The notes: generated by a model from the sequence alone, not told the origin. 12,887 bases of DNA from Blastocladiella britannica (GCA_025349905.2 MU625057.1:1-12887), one strand, 5' to 3'; shown: positions 1 to 7,299, counted from the first letter of the stretch. Program-made: numbers and translations.

Positions 1-44
1 GCGTGTGTGGAAACTTTTGCTGGGTCATTTTGCCATTAAAACTT

Positions 45-58
45 CACTCTTCCATTAA
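45..58 (+). repeat. Left copy of 14-bp direct repeat flanking the ankyrin-like gene
   Basis: CACTCTTCCATTAA occurs here, 14 bp upstream of the ATG, and again at 975-988, just past the A-rich end of the 3' UTR. The repeat is exact, and both copies are preceded by a similar AAAAC. A pair of this size on either side of an intronless gene fits a target-site duplication, though chance cannot be excluded. Confidence 0.55.
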
Positions 59-72
59 ATCGTTACAACCCC

Positions 73-930
73 ATGACAAGCACCCCGCCTCACGCCGAAC
101 TCAACGTCCACGTCATCAGCCGCATCCTTGTGCATGCTGTGCTTGAGGATACCACGAACGAGCATTGTCCAGAGCGTATGTTCATGCTGTTGTCCAAAAA
201 ATCGCACGCAGCTGCCCGGACACAGCGACACCGGCTGGCTCAGTATGCCGGCGTCATGCTGCGCGCCGACGTGCCAAACGTGGTCATGGCCATTTTCCGT
301 TGTGCATGGTTCCTGTCACCCGATAGGGCAAGCGAGCTGGGGTGGGCTGAAGCGCTGCAGGTGCGACGCTCTATTGGGCTGCCTTTCAAGTATACGAATT
401 TGGCCATGGACTGGGCCAGCCACAACGGCCACGTCAATGTGCTCAACTGGTGGCGTGATTCTGGCCTTGAGCTCAAGTACTGGGATTGGGCCATGAACTG
501 GGCCAGCGAGGAAGGCCAAGTCGATGTGCTCCAATGGTGGCGCGATTCTGGCCTTGAGCTCAAGTACTCGCAAAATGCCATGGACAGGGCCAGCAGGTGT
601 GGCCACGTTGATGTGCTCAACTGGTGGCAGGATTCTGGCCTTGAGCTCAGGTACTCAGAGTATGCCATGGGCGGGGCCAGCTGCAACGGCCACGTGGATG
701 TGCTCAACTGGTGGCGCGATACTGGCCTCGAGCTTGAGTACTCGAATGGTGCCATGAATGGGGCCAGCATGAACAGCCATGTCGATGTGCTCAACTGGTG
801 GCGTGACTCTGGCCTCGAACTCAAGTATTCAAATTGGGCCATGGACATTGCCAGTGAGAAGGGCCACGTTGAAGTGCTCAATTGGTGGCAACAGTTTGGA
901 CCCGAGCTTGAAGCCTGTCGCCGCCCCTGA
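73..930 (+). CDS. Ankyrin-like repeat protein with six near-identical 29-residue repeats
   Basis: Intronless ORF of 285 aa. Residues 1-105 form a non-repeat head with an F-box-like look (ELNVHVISRILVHAVL, then a basic Ser/Lys/His stretch and RHRLAQYAGVML); the F-box reading is only inference. From about residue 107 there are six tandem units of exactly 29 aa (87 bp) with the pattern Y-x3-AM-x2-AS-x4-V-x-VL-x-WW-x3-G-x-EL. Framework residues are almost invariant, while positions 3-4, 7-8 and 11-12 change in every unit. The GH/V-x-VL core resembles degenerate ankyrin repeats of lineage-expanded families in zoosporic fungi and giant viruses, so a protein-binding role is likely but the ligand is unknown. 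ATG 73 is chosen because the same start, and part of the 5' leader, is shared with the broken paralogue at 2048 on the other strand. AATAAA follows the stop at 931 and again at 958. A 14-bp direct repeat flanks the gene. Confidence 0.8.
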   Translation: MTSTPPHAELNVHVISRILVHAVLEDTTNEHCPERMFMLLSKKSHAAARTQRHRLAQYAGVMLRADVPNVVMAIFRCAWFLSPDRASELGWAEALQVRRSIGLPFKYTNLAMDWASHNGHVNVLNWWRDSGLELKYWDWAMNWASEEGQVDVLQWWRDSGLELKYSQNAMDRASRCGHVDVLNWWQDSGLELRYSEYAMGGASCNGHVDVLNWWRDTGLELEYSNGAMNGASMNSHVDVLNWWRDSGLELKYSNWAMDIASEKGHVEVLNWWQQFGPELEACRRP

Positions 931-974
931 AATAAATCTGCATGACTTGGTGTTTTGAAATAAAAAGGAAAACC

Positions 975-988
975 CACTCTTCCATTAA
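975..988 (+). repeat. Right copy of 14-bp direct repeat flanking the ankyrin-like gene
   Basis: Exact match to 45-58. It follows an A-rich stretch (GAAATAAAAAGGAAAA) that begins about 25 bp after the stop codon. Confidence 0.55.
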
Positions 989-1388
989 GCAGGACTGGCG
1001 TTCTTGTTTCGTTTTGTTATTGATTTGATTTGATTTGTTTTGCGCTCGTTCTTGTTTTGTTGTTGTCGTCTGTTATGGTTGGCCGTTCCTGTTGTTGTCA
1101 CCATTGGCTTGGGCTGTTCCCGTCCAGAATTTGTCCCGCCACTCACAATCCACACGAGCCAAATTCTCACACTGTAATGGATCGACAGTCATTGGGAATT
1201 GGGAGAAAGTGTTGAGAGTAATTGTTGGCTTGTCTTTGCAAGTCAAAGTCAATACATTGTTGCACACAATCATATCTATACTTGTCTGCCGACCCCCCGC
1301 TGATCGGACCCTACCCGCCATCCATCTCAGTTAGTACAAAATCAAATCGGGAGAGAAACAGCGACCAACGCGCGTGACAGCCAGTGGT
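989..1388. other. Gene-free interval
   Basis: No convincing coding sequence. The start is T/G-rich with a short ATTTG-type microsatellite (about 1022-1042). Short ORFs on both strands have no domain signature. A short stretch at 1229-1262 resembles parts of the double-hairpin elements in reverse orientation (see findings). Confidence 0.5.
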
Positions 1389-1459
1389 CACGGACAGGGA
1401 CCCCAAATGCTCCAGATTGCGGTGGTGTAACGACTGCTGGAGGAGCACTGCGGTCCGTG
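1389..1459. repeat. Isolated long imperfect hairpin upstream of double-hairpin element 1
   Basis: CACGGAC at 1389-1395 pairs with GTCCGTG at 1453-1459, and TGCTCC at 1408-1413 pairs with GGAGCA at 1442-1447 inside it. Just upstream, GTGAC (1372-1376) and GTCAC (1387-1391) form another short inverted repeat. No gene explains this structure. It could be a structured RNA, part of a mobile element, or chance. Confidence 0.35.
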
Positions 1460-1494
1460 GAAGGATTTAGAGAATATATGCTTGCCAAACAATT

Positions 1495-1572
1495 GACTCG
1501 CGACAGTGAACCAAAGACAAGTTCCTGTCGCGAGTTCCCAATACATTAAATACGTGACGTCTGAATCGTCAC
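1495..1572. repeat. Double-hairpin element, copy 1
   Basis: Hairpin 1: ACTCGCGACAG (1496-1506) pairs perfectly with CTGTCGCGAGT (1525-1535). After a single bulged T, GAAC (1508-1511) pairs with GTTC (1521-1524), leaving the loop CAAAGACAA. Hairpin 2: GTGACG (1554-1559) pairs with CGTCAC (1567-1572) around a 7-nt loop. An 18-nt A/T-rich spacer separates them. The same layout recurs at 2892-2974 with compensated arm changes. The right edge coincides exactly with the point where the neighbouring ankyrin pseudogene loses similarity to its family. Confidence 0.7.
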
Positions 1573-2048
1573 AGAATTGCGCCACCACTCGAGCACATCG
1601 ACATGGCCCTTCTCACTGGCCCAGTCCATGGCCTGCGACGAGTACTTGAGTTCGAGGCCAGAATCGCGCCACCAATTAAGGATACCAATGTGGTCTTCCT
1701 CACTGGCCCAGTCCATGGCACTATCCGAGTACGTGAGTGGCAACTCAAGGGAGCGTCGCACCTGCAGCGCCTCAATCCACCCCAGCTCGCTTGCCCTATC
1801 GGGCAACAGGGACCATGCACAACGGAAAATAGCCATGACCACGTCTGGAGCGTCGTCGCGCAGCATTACACGGGCATATTGGGCCAGTCGGCCTCGATGT
1901 GCCTGGGCATCTGCCAGGGATTCATCGGACAATCGTTTGTACTCGGCTCTGGACAGTGCTCATTCGTGGTGTCCTCGAGTACAGCATGCACGAGGATGCG
2001 GTTGATGACGTGGACGTTGAGTTCGGCGTGAGGCGGGGTGCTTGTCAT
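1572..2048 (-). pseudogene. Truncated, frameshifted ankyrin-like gene copy
   Basis: Reading from ATG 2048, the first 34 residues match the intact gene at 73 almost exactly (one change, S to N). Similarity then jumps to another frame at about 1950. Between the shared GAG codon and the shared CGA codon the intact gene has 51 nt and this copy 50 nt, so a net 1-nt loss breaks the frame. The second frame continues with RLAQYARVMLRDD and DRASELGWIEALQVRRS, then one full 29-aa repeat and most of a second. Similarity stops inside the WWR..S segment at base 1572, the outer base pair of hairpin 2 of the adjacent element, after which a short unrelated tail (VTIQTSRI) leads to a stop. Four of the six repeats are missing. 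The head and part of the 5' leader match the intact gene, so duplication included sequence upstream of the ATG. A sequencing error could explain the frameshift but not the truncation. Confidence 0.75.
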
Positions 2049-2159
2049 GGGTTATGATTTTGAAAATATTCTGATAATTCTGATTTGGAGTTGAGAACAA
2101 GAAGCACAGCAAATCTTTTATTTTTTTTGCAGTCCGACACACATCACACGCAGAAAAAG

Positions 2160-2830
2160 ATGGCTGCATCCAATCCCGAGGTTTTGCGCATTCTTGACGA
2201 GACCATCACTTGTCTTCAGGCAGACTTGCGACTACGCCGAGGCACTTGCCACGGCCGATGCAATTGCTGCCAGCTACAGCAAGGAACGCGTCCTGGACGA
2301 CCTGCGCAATCGTGATTCGGCCCTCTACCGCGCCATCCCATTCAGGCTGCTCGCAACCAGCGACAAGGGCCGCAAGTACCTTGAGATGTTCCGTGCCGTT
2401 GGTACCCCATTCCACAAAAGACAATGGGTCGGATCGAGGAATCCGTGTCAGAGTCCGGCTCAGAATCCAGCTCAGAGTTCAGTTCCAAGTCCAGTTCAGA
2501 ATCCAGTTCAGAATCTGGCCCCAGCATGATTGACCAGCTGGCTGAGGAACTTGCAGGCGACCTTGGTATCCGGGGCGGAGACTTTGACATGATGCGCGAT
2601 GGGCCGCGATTGATGGAGGACGTGGCACGCATCATGACGCGCAAGATTGAGCGTGGCCAAATCGACCCCATGCAGCTCTTCCAGCACGCAATGGCTGCAC
2701 TCCAGCAGCTCGAGGGAGACCCGGCTCTGAGCGACCCAATGTTGCAGACGTTCCTTGGTGGCGGTGGTAGCAACCCCCATGTGATGCGAGATATTGTCAC
2801 GTCCGGGTCAGGGGTGGAGGCAGGGCAGTG
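2160..2830 (+). pseudogene. Broken gene of unknown function with Ser/Glu-rich linker
   Basis: Coding character runs through three segments. ATG 2160 opens MAASNPEVLRILDETITCLQ; from 2233 the frame shifts to DYAEALATADAIAASYSKER and continues to about 2415; from about 2418 a third segment reads MGRIEESVSE, a Ser/Glu repeat linker (about 2440-2520) and an acidic helical domain (MIDQLAEELAGDLG to DPMLQTFLGG, about 2527-2760). The first shift is explained by a 7-bp insertion (2226-2232) that repeats GAC. The second is explained by one lost A in the A run at 2416-2419. Beyond about 2820 the ORF stays open but no longer looks like protein and runs into the second double-hairpin element. I do not recognise the family. 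The acidic C-terminal helical region recalls uncharacterised proteins of large DNA viruses of protists, which is a guess. Two sequencing errors are the alternative to a true pseudogene. Confidence 0.55.
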
Positions 2831-2891
2831 CCGGTTCAGGGGGTTCGAGGTAGGTCCGGGAAAAAGGTCAAATGTATTAAATAAAATAATT

Positions 2892-2974
2892 GACTTGCGA
2901 CACTGGACCAAAGACAGATGGATCCATGTCGCAAGTCCTCTACGTGAACGTGCTTGTGACGCCGAGCGTCACAA
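2892..2974. repeat. Double-hairpin element, copy 2
   Basis: Hairpin 1: GACTTGCGACA (2892-2902) pairs perfectly with TGTCGCAAGTC (2927-2937). After a bulged C, TGGA (2904-2907) pairs with TCCA (2923-2926) and CC with GG beyond it. The loop keeps AAAGACA as in copy 1. Hairpin 2: TTGTGACG (2954-2961) pairs with CGTCACAA (2967-2974) around a 5-nt loop. The spacer is 16 nt. Relative to copy 1, one C-G pair in the main arm is replaced by T-A, and the inner stem is rebuilt with different bases while still pairing. Orientation is the same as copy 1, about 1.4 kb away. Confidence 0.7.
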
Positions 2975-3600
2975 TGGCGGCTGCTCGCGTTCCCGGCTCG
3001 ATTCGTCTGACGGACGAATGGGCAGGTCTGATTGCCACTTATTGTTGAGTTTTGGCATCAGGCTCAAGGCCGGGGCGGGTTCGCTCAAAGGCATATCCAC
3101 AGGAGCTCCAGTAAATGGGTGGAAAGAAGGATATGGTCAAGCTGTGGCCAAGATGCGGCCTTTTTTTTGGCGAAAAAAAAAAAGACCAGTGGCGCATACA
3201 ACAGTGGGAGCAGCAAGCAGGTTGATAGTGTCGTATTATATGAAGAGAGCAACAATGATTGTAATGTCCAGGAGCAGAGGGCGATCTGTTGATCCGGGTG
3301 ACCGAGGTGGATGGATGACGAGAGAATATAATAGTACGAATAATAATATATATTGTTTCGCACGGGAAACCTTGATTGGAAAAGTCTAAGCGGGGACAAC
3401 GACTAACAGGCGGGCCATGGATCATGACAACCAGAGTCGGGCAAGGATAGATTACATAGCATTACAATAGAGGCATATTGGCTAATGGCTCCATGCTCCG
3501 TCAGTTCGTTCAGCTGCGCTGGCGAAAGAAAAAAAAAGGGCAAGATGGCCTCTCCAAATTTTTCAAGGGTATGTGCCACCAACTCGAATTCAACAATTCT
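2975..3600. other. Gene-poor interval
   Basis: Directly after element copy 2 an ATG (2974) opens a 24-codon ORF (starts MAAARVPGSIRLTDEW, stops at 3048) that could be a gene remnant. Beyond it no credible gene was seen on either strand. The stretch contains an AT hairpin (T8 at 3161-3168, GGCG, A11 at 3173-3183) and A/T-rich tracts around 3320-3360. The short ORFs on both strands are low in complexity and show no motifs. Confidence 0.45.
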
Positions 3601-3606
3601 TTTTTT

Positions 3607-3984
3607 TTATTTTACTTTATCGCCAAGCGCACCACCTCGGGCCGGTCTTCTTCTTTTTATTTTCTGTCTCTGTAATGTCTCGATTCTCGTCTTGCACCAG
3701 TCGATTGTTTTTGTTATGACCATATTTGGCTCACCATTGTTGAATGTAGTTTGATTCCCCGCAAAAGAGTCAAGTACCGGCATTGATTGCACCCAAGCGA
3801 CCCGGAATGTCGGATCAAAGTGCCCAAACCTCGAGATCTCCTCCTCCACCGCTTTCCTTTGGCACTTTCCCGCAAGGGACGAGTTCACGTATTCAGACGC
3901 GTCAAGCTCTTTTGTGATTTAAAAAAAGAAAAAAAAATATTGCCAATTCAAGTACATTTTTACACCCGACAACAAAGATATCAT
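3607..3984 (-). CDS. Possible small two-exon gene overlapping the YME1 stop codon
   Basis: A 100-codon open stretch (minus, 3908-3607) follows a convincing 3' splice site: a poly-T tract and then CACAAAAG, ending at 3909. Its first half (ASEYVNSSLAGKCQRKAVEE, then RFGHFDPTFRVAWVQSMP) has protein-like, GC-richer codons. The second half is AT-richer and ends in a Lys/Arg-rich tail. One upstream exon fits in phase: ATG 3984 to 3966, then a 57-nt intron with GTGTAA as its 5' site, giving MISLLSE as the start. That ATG overlaps the YME1 TGA as ATGA, which would be unusual for a nuclear gene. The alternatives are an alternative last exon, or 3' UTR that happens to be open. I do not recognise the protein. 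Confidence 0.3.
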
Positions 3985-6301
3985 GCCACTGGAGGCCGCA
4001 CCGGCTTGCCCTTGGTCGCATTAATCATTTCCTCCTGTGATAGCGTCTCGAACTCGACCAATGCGCTGGCCAACCGCTTGAGCTCGGTTGACCGCCCCTT
4101 GAGCAACGTCTTGACGCGCGCGTATGACTGCTCAACCAATGCCTTGACCTCGTCCTCAACCACCTGTTTGGTGGCCGGACTCAACCGGTCGTACGCCTCG
4201 TCGTCGGCGCCCGGCAACGCCACCAGCCCAACGCGGTCGCTCATGCCCAGCGCCGTGACCATTTGCCTTGCAACGCGCGTGGCCTGCTGCAAGTCCGAGT
4301 GCGCGCCCGAGGTGACGTTCTCGGGCCCAAACACGAGTTCCTCGGCCGCGCGCCCACCCATGGCCACGTCAATCATGGCCAAGTACTCGCGCCGCGTGTA
4401 GCTGTCCTTGTCCATTTCGGGCAGCTGGACGGTCATCCCCAGTGAGGAGCCGCGGGGCATGATGGTGGCCTTGTGCAGCGGCATGGCGCCCGGGGTGTGC
4501 ATGGCCACCAGTGCGTGGCCGCCCTCGTGGTACGCGGTCAGGTTGCGCGAGGCTTCGGTCACGATCGCCGACCGCCGCTCGGCGCCCATCAGCAACTTGT
4601 CCTTGGCAAACTCGAAGTGGCGCATGTGGATCGCGGTGCACCCGTCGCGCGAGGCCTGGATCGCCGCTTGGTTGATCAGGTTGGCGATTTCGGCTCCTGT
4701 TAAATTTATGTTGAGGGGCCAATACAAAAAGAAAAAAAAAAGGACAAACCAGAAAACCCAGGCGTCCCGCGCGCAATCACGCTGAGATCTACGGCCGCGT
4801 CCACAGTCTTATCCTTCAAGTGCACGTCGAGGATCTGCATCCGCCCACGCACATCGGGCAACCCGACCGTCACGTGCTTGTCGAACCGACCCGGCCGCAC
4901 CAGCGCGCGGTCCAGCATTTCGGGCGAGTTGGTGGCGGCCATGACAATCACGCCCTCGGTCTGCGCGAACCCGTCGAGCTCCACCAGCAGCTGGTTGAGC
5001 GTCTGGCGCATAAATGACTGGTCCTTTGGGTTACGTTTCCCGCCGATCGCATCGAGCTCGTCGATGAAGATGATGGCGGGCGATTTCTTGCGGGCGGCGG
5101 CAAACAGTTCGCGGACGCGGCGGGCGCCCACTCCCACGTACCTATTGTCACAATTTTTTTTTTTGCAGTGAGCCCCAACAGTAAGAAACAATCGGTAAAG
5201 ATAAAAACGTACAGCTCGTCAAACTCGCTGCCCGACATGAAAAAGAATGGCACCCCGGCCTCGCCCGCGACCGCGCGCGCCAGCATGGTCTTTCCCGTTC
5301 CCGGCGGGCCCGTCAGCAAAACACCCCTCGGCATGCGTCCACCCAGGCCCGTGAACCGCGACGGGTCCTGCAAGAACGCGACGATTTCCTCCAGATCCTG
5401 TTTGGCCTCGTCGCATCCGGCCACATCGGCCAGCCGCGCCGTGGGCATCGACAGCGGGTCCACGAGGGCCCCCGAGCCCGTGGACCCGAGCCCCGCCGGA
5501 CCACCGGCCCCACCAGGGCCGCCGCCGGGACCGCCGCGGCCCAGCGCGCCCGTGGAATCGAACAAGAGCCCGATCCCGGTCAACAAGAAGAACGCCCAGG
5601 CGGCGGTCTTGGCGATCGAAATGGCGGCGGACCGCGCCGTGAACGGCGGGGCGGCCGAATGCACGGCGACGTGTAAAGGCTGGGTCGGGGACGTGTGCAC
5701 GTCCATCGTTGCCGTTGCCGTTCCGATGGGCTGGTACCGTGTTGCCGACGACGGGCGCTGAAGCGAGTCCGCCATCGCGTCCTCCATCGCCGGAGTAGAA
5801 TCGGACCACAGGGCGCGTAGATTGGGCACCACGGCGTCGGCGCGGCCGGCCCGCGCCAGCGCCACCACGTACCACTGCAGCACGTCGTCGTTGACCGCGT
5901 ACCGGCGCGACTCGACCCGGGAAATCACGCGTGCGAGCGCGTCCGAGCTGTTATTGCGAAGGAGCTCGGCGTACAGCGCGGCCTGGGTTGCGGCGTCTTT
6001 GGGCCTCGCTTCGGCATCGGCGGCAAGACGGTCGAGGCGTCTTGAAGGACTGGTGTTGTTATTACTGTTGTTGGGAAACAGACGCGTCGGGGACGGAAAG
6101 AGCGACGATGAGGACGAGTAGGCACGACGGCCAGAATGCTGTTATAAAGGGGGTCCAGTCAGTCCCTGCCCTGACACCAAAGCAGAAATACAAATAAAAT
6201 ACCAGAAGCAGCGCCAGAGTCGATCGGGGCAGTGGAACCGACCGAAGCAAGTAAGGCAGCCGAGGAGCTCGGCCGGCAACGGTGCGCAGTCCGGCGACCA
6301 T
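3981..6301 (-). CDS. YME1: Mitochondrial inner-membrane i-AAA protease YME1
   Basis: ATP-dependent zinc metalloprotease of the FtsH/Yme1 family. It degrades and extracts inner-membrane proteins, with the active domain facing the intermembrane space. Four exons: 6301-6203, 6138-5213, 5141-4750 and 4696-3981. Introns are 64, 71 and 53 nt, all GT-AG, and the sum is 710 codons plus stop. Residues 1-42 are Arg/Leu/Ser-rich with no acids, then RRAYSS, a typical matrix presequence with a likely cleavage site. Residues about 80-145 match the Yme1-type N-terminal helical region ([11 protein letters not shown]). One membrane span lies at about 206-226, followed by a Gly/Pro-rich linker. Walker A GPPGTGKT is at 310-317, Walker B IIFIDELD ends at 370, and the second region of homology ([20 protein letters not shown]) follows. 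The zinc site is HEGGH at 529-533 with the third ligand probably Asp607 (SDLQQAT). GPENVTSGA is also typical of the family. All catalytic residues are present. A single span and family-specific motifs favour i-AAA over the two-span m-AAA proteases. Confidence 0.93.
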
Positions 6302-6351
6302 TGTATTATTTTGTTTTCTCTTTAAAATTTCGCAAAAGAGGAAAAATTATT
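6302..6351. promoter_or_regulatory. Very short divergent intergenic region between YME1 and EMC7
   Basis: Only 50 bp separate the two ATGs (83 bp if EMC7 starts at its second Met). The sequence is AT-rich (TATTATTTTG, TTTAAAATTT) within GC-rich surroundings, so it must hold both 5' leaders or the promoters must reach into coding DNA. That this is a shared promoter is inferred from the layout. Confidence 0.45.
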
Positions 6352-7242
6352 ATGGCAAAACATCAAGATCGACCTCTGACGAAGATGTTGAGTAGCTGGT
6401 ACCTGATGGTATTGGCGTTGGTAATGGTGCTGCTGTTGTACGACAATAATCTGATACTCTGGTTCTTGACTGATCGTCCTCACCAATTACCACACACAGC
6501 CCGACCACGGTCTTCGCCACATCTGTTCAAGTGGCCCATGTGCGCGTCGCCGCCGCCCTTCCACCCTCAGCTGCCGTCGTGGCCGCAGCTGCAGAAGGTG
6601 CGGCCACTAACAATGCTCAGACTGCTGCCGGTGGTCTCGTCGCTGGCGGAGGATCGCTGCGCGTCAACATGACCTCCGCCGGGTCCATCCCGCACCACGG
6701 CCACGTTGATCTGTCTGTCCACGCTGCTCCTTATTCCAAGTCAACTCAAACTAACACCATAACAACCTTTAGAGCACTGCCCCTGGGTCGCCACCGCGTG
6801 ACCCTGGACCACCCGCAGTACGTGTTCCCGGACCTTTTGCTGACGGTCACTGCCAACCGCATCGGCGCCCCTTACCTGTCGTCCGCGGCGCTCGCTGCTC
6901 CCGACCGCTCCAACAAGTACAAGGGCAAACAGGCCACGGTCTCCAAGGCCGGGGTGGTGGAGTGGGAGGCCACGGCGCCTCGCCAGTACTTTGAGGTGCG
7001 GCCCGGGTTCAACCCACTGGCGATGCTCGGGAACCCGATGCTGCTGATGGGGCTCATGAGTACGGGCATGGTGGTGCTGATGCCCAAGTTGCAGGCGATG
7101 CTTCTTGGTACGTGTACCCATTTTTCTTTTATGTTTTTGAATGAAGAGGCTGACTTTGGACGTGATCCATCTAGACGACAAGAAGGACGACGTCAAGGAG
7201 GACACGCAGTCGGGATTGGCCAAGTACTTTAAATCGTTGTGA
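6352..7242 (+). CDS. EMC7: ER membrane protein complex subunit 7 (EMC7-like)
   Basis: Probable subunit of the EMC insertase of the endoplasmic reticulum. Proposed exons: 6352-6437, 6500-6712, 6773-7107 and 7175-7242 (233 aa). Exon 1 encodes a basic start and a strong hydrophobic core (MLSSWYLMVLALVMVLLL); joined in phase to exon 2 it becomes a signal peptide with a likely cut after PTTVFA. The lumenal beta-sandwich shows GSLRVNMTS, then LPLGRHRVTLDHPQYVFP, the counterpart of the family's IP-x-GSY-x(5)-SP-x-Y-x-F element. The family hallmark is the C-terminal FNPLAMLGNPMLLMGLM membrane anchor followed by MPKLQAM and a short charged tail. Introns 1 (62 nt) and 3 (67 nt) are secure. Intron 2 is not: CTAAC and CCTTTAG mark a good acceptor at 6772, but the donor could be 6713 or 6740, or the intron may be retained, because the frame stays open. 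The second Met (6385) is an alternative start. Confidence 0.75.
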
Positions 7243-7299
7243 TCAATGAAATTCTTCTTTTTCACATTAACCATTTCCCATCACACCAACAATTGAACT

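Noticed and set aside
240..977. 245-aa ORF antisense to the ankyrin-like gene
   Set aside because: It mirrors the 87-bp repeat of the sense gene, and its repeated Ser/Thr/His-rich units are an antisense by-product.
1495..1572. Hammerhead or other known self-cleaving ribozyme
   Set aside because: Neither strand shows the CUGANGA and GAAA core between the stems, and the layout does not match other ribozyme classes I could test by eye.
2836..2860. tRNA B-box-like GGTTCGAGG
   Set aside because: There is no matching A-box, acceptor stem or anticodon arm around it.
3161..3183. T8-GGCG-A11 hairpin as a bacterial-style terminator
   Set aside because: The setting is eukaryotic with no gene ending here, and A/T homopolymers are common in the introns and spacers of this window.
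2424..3389. Single 321-aa ORF as an intact gene
   Set aside because: Protein-like composition ends near 2820. The rest reads through the double-hairpin element and simple sequence, and the natural N-terminus lies upstream in other frames.
5168..5761. 197-aa plus-strand ORF opposite YME1 exon 2
   Set aside because: It is a Pro/Gly/Ala-rich shadow of the GC-rich linker coding region. The sense strand carries a complete AAA protease.
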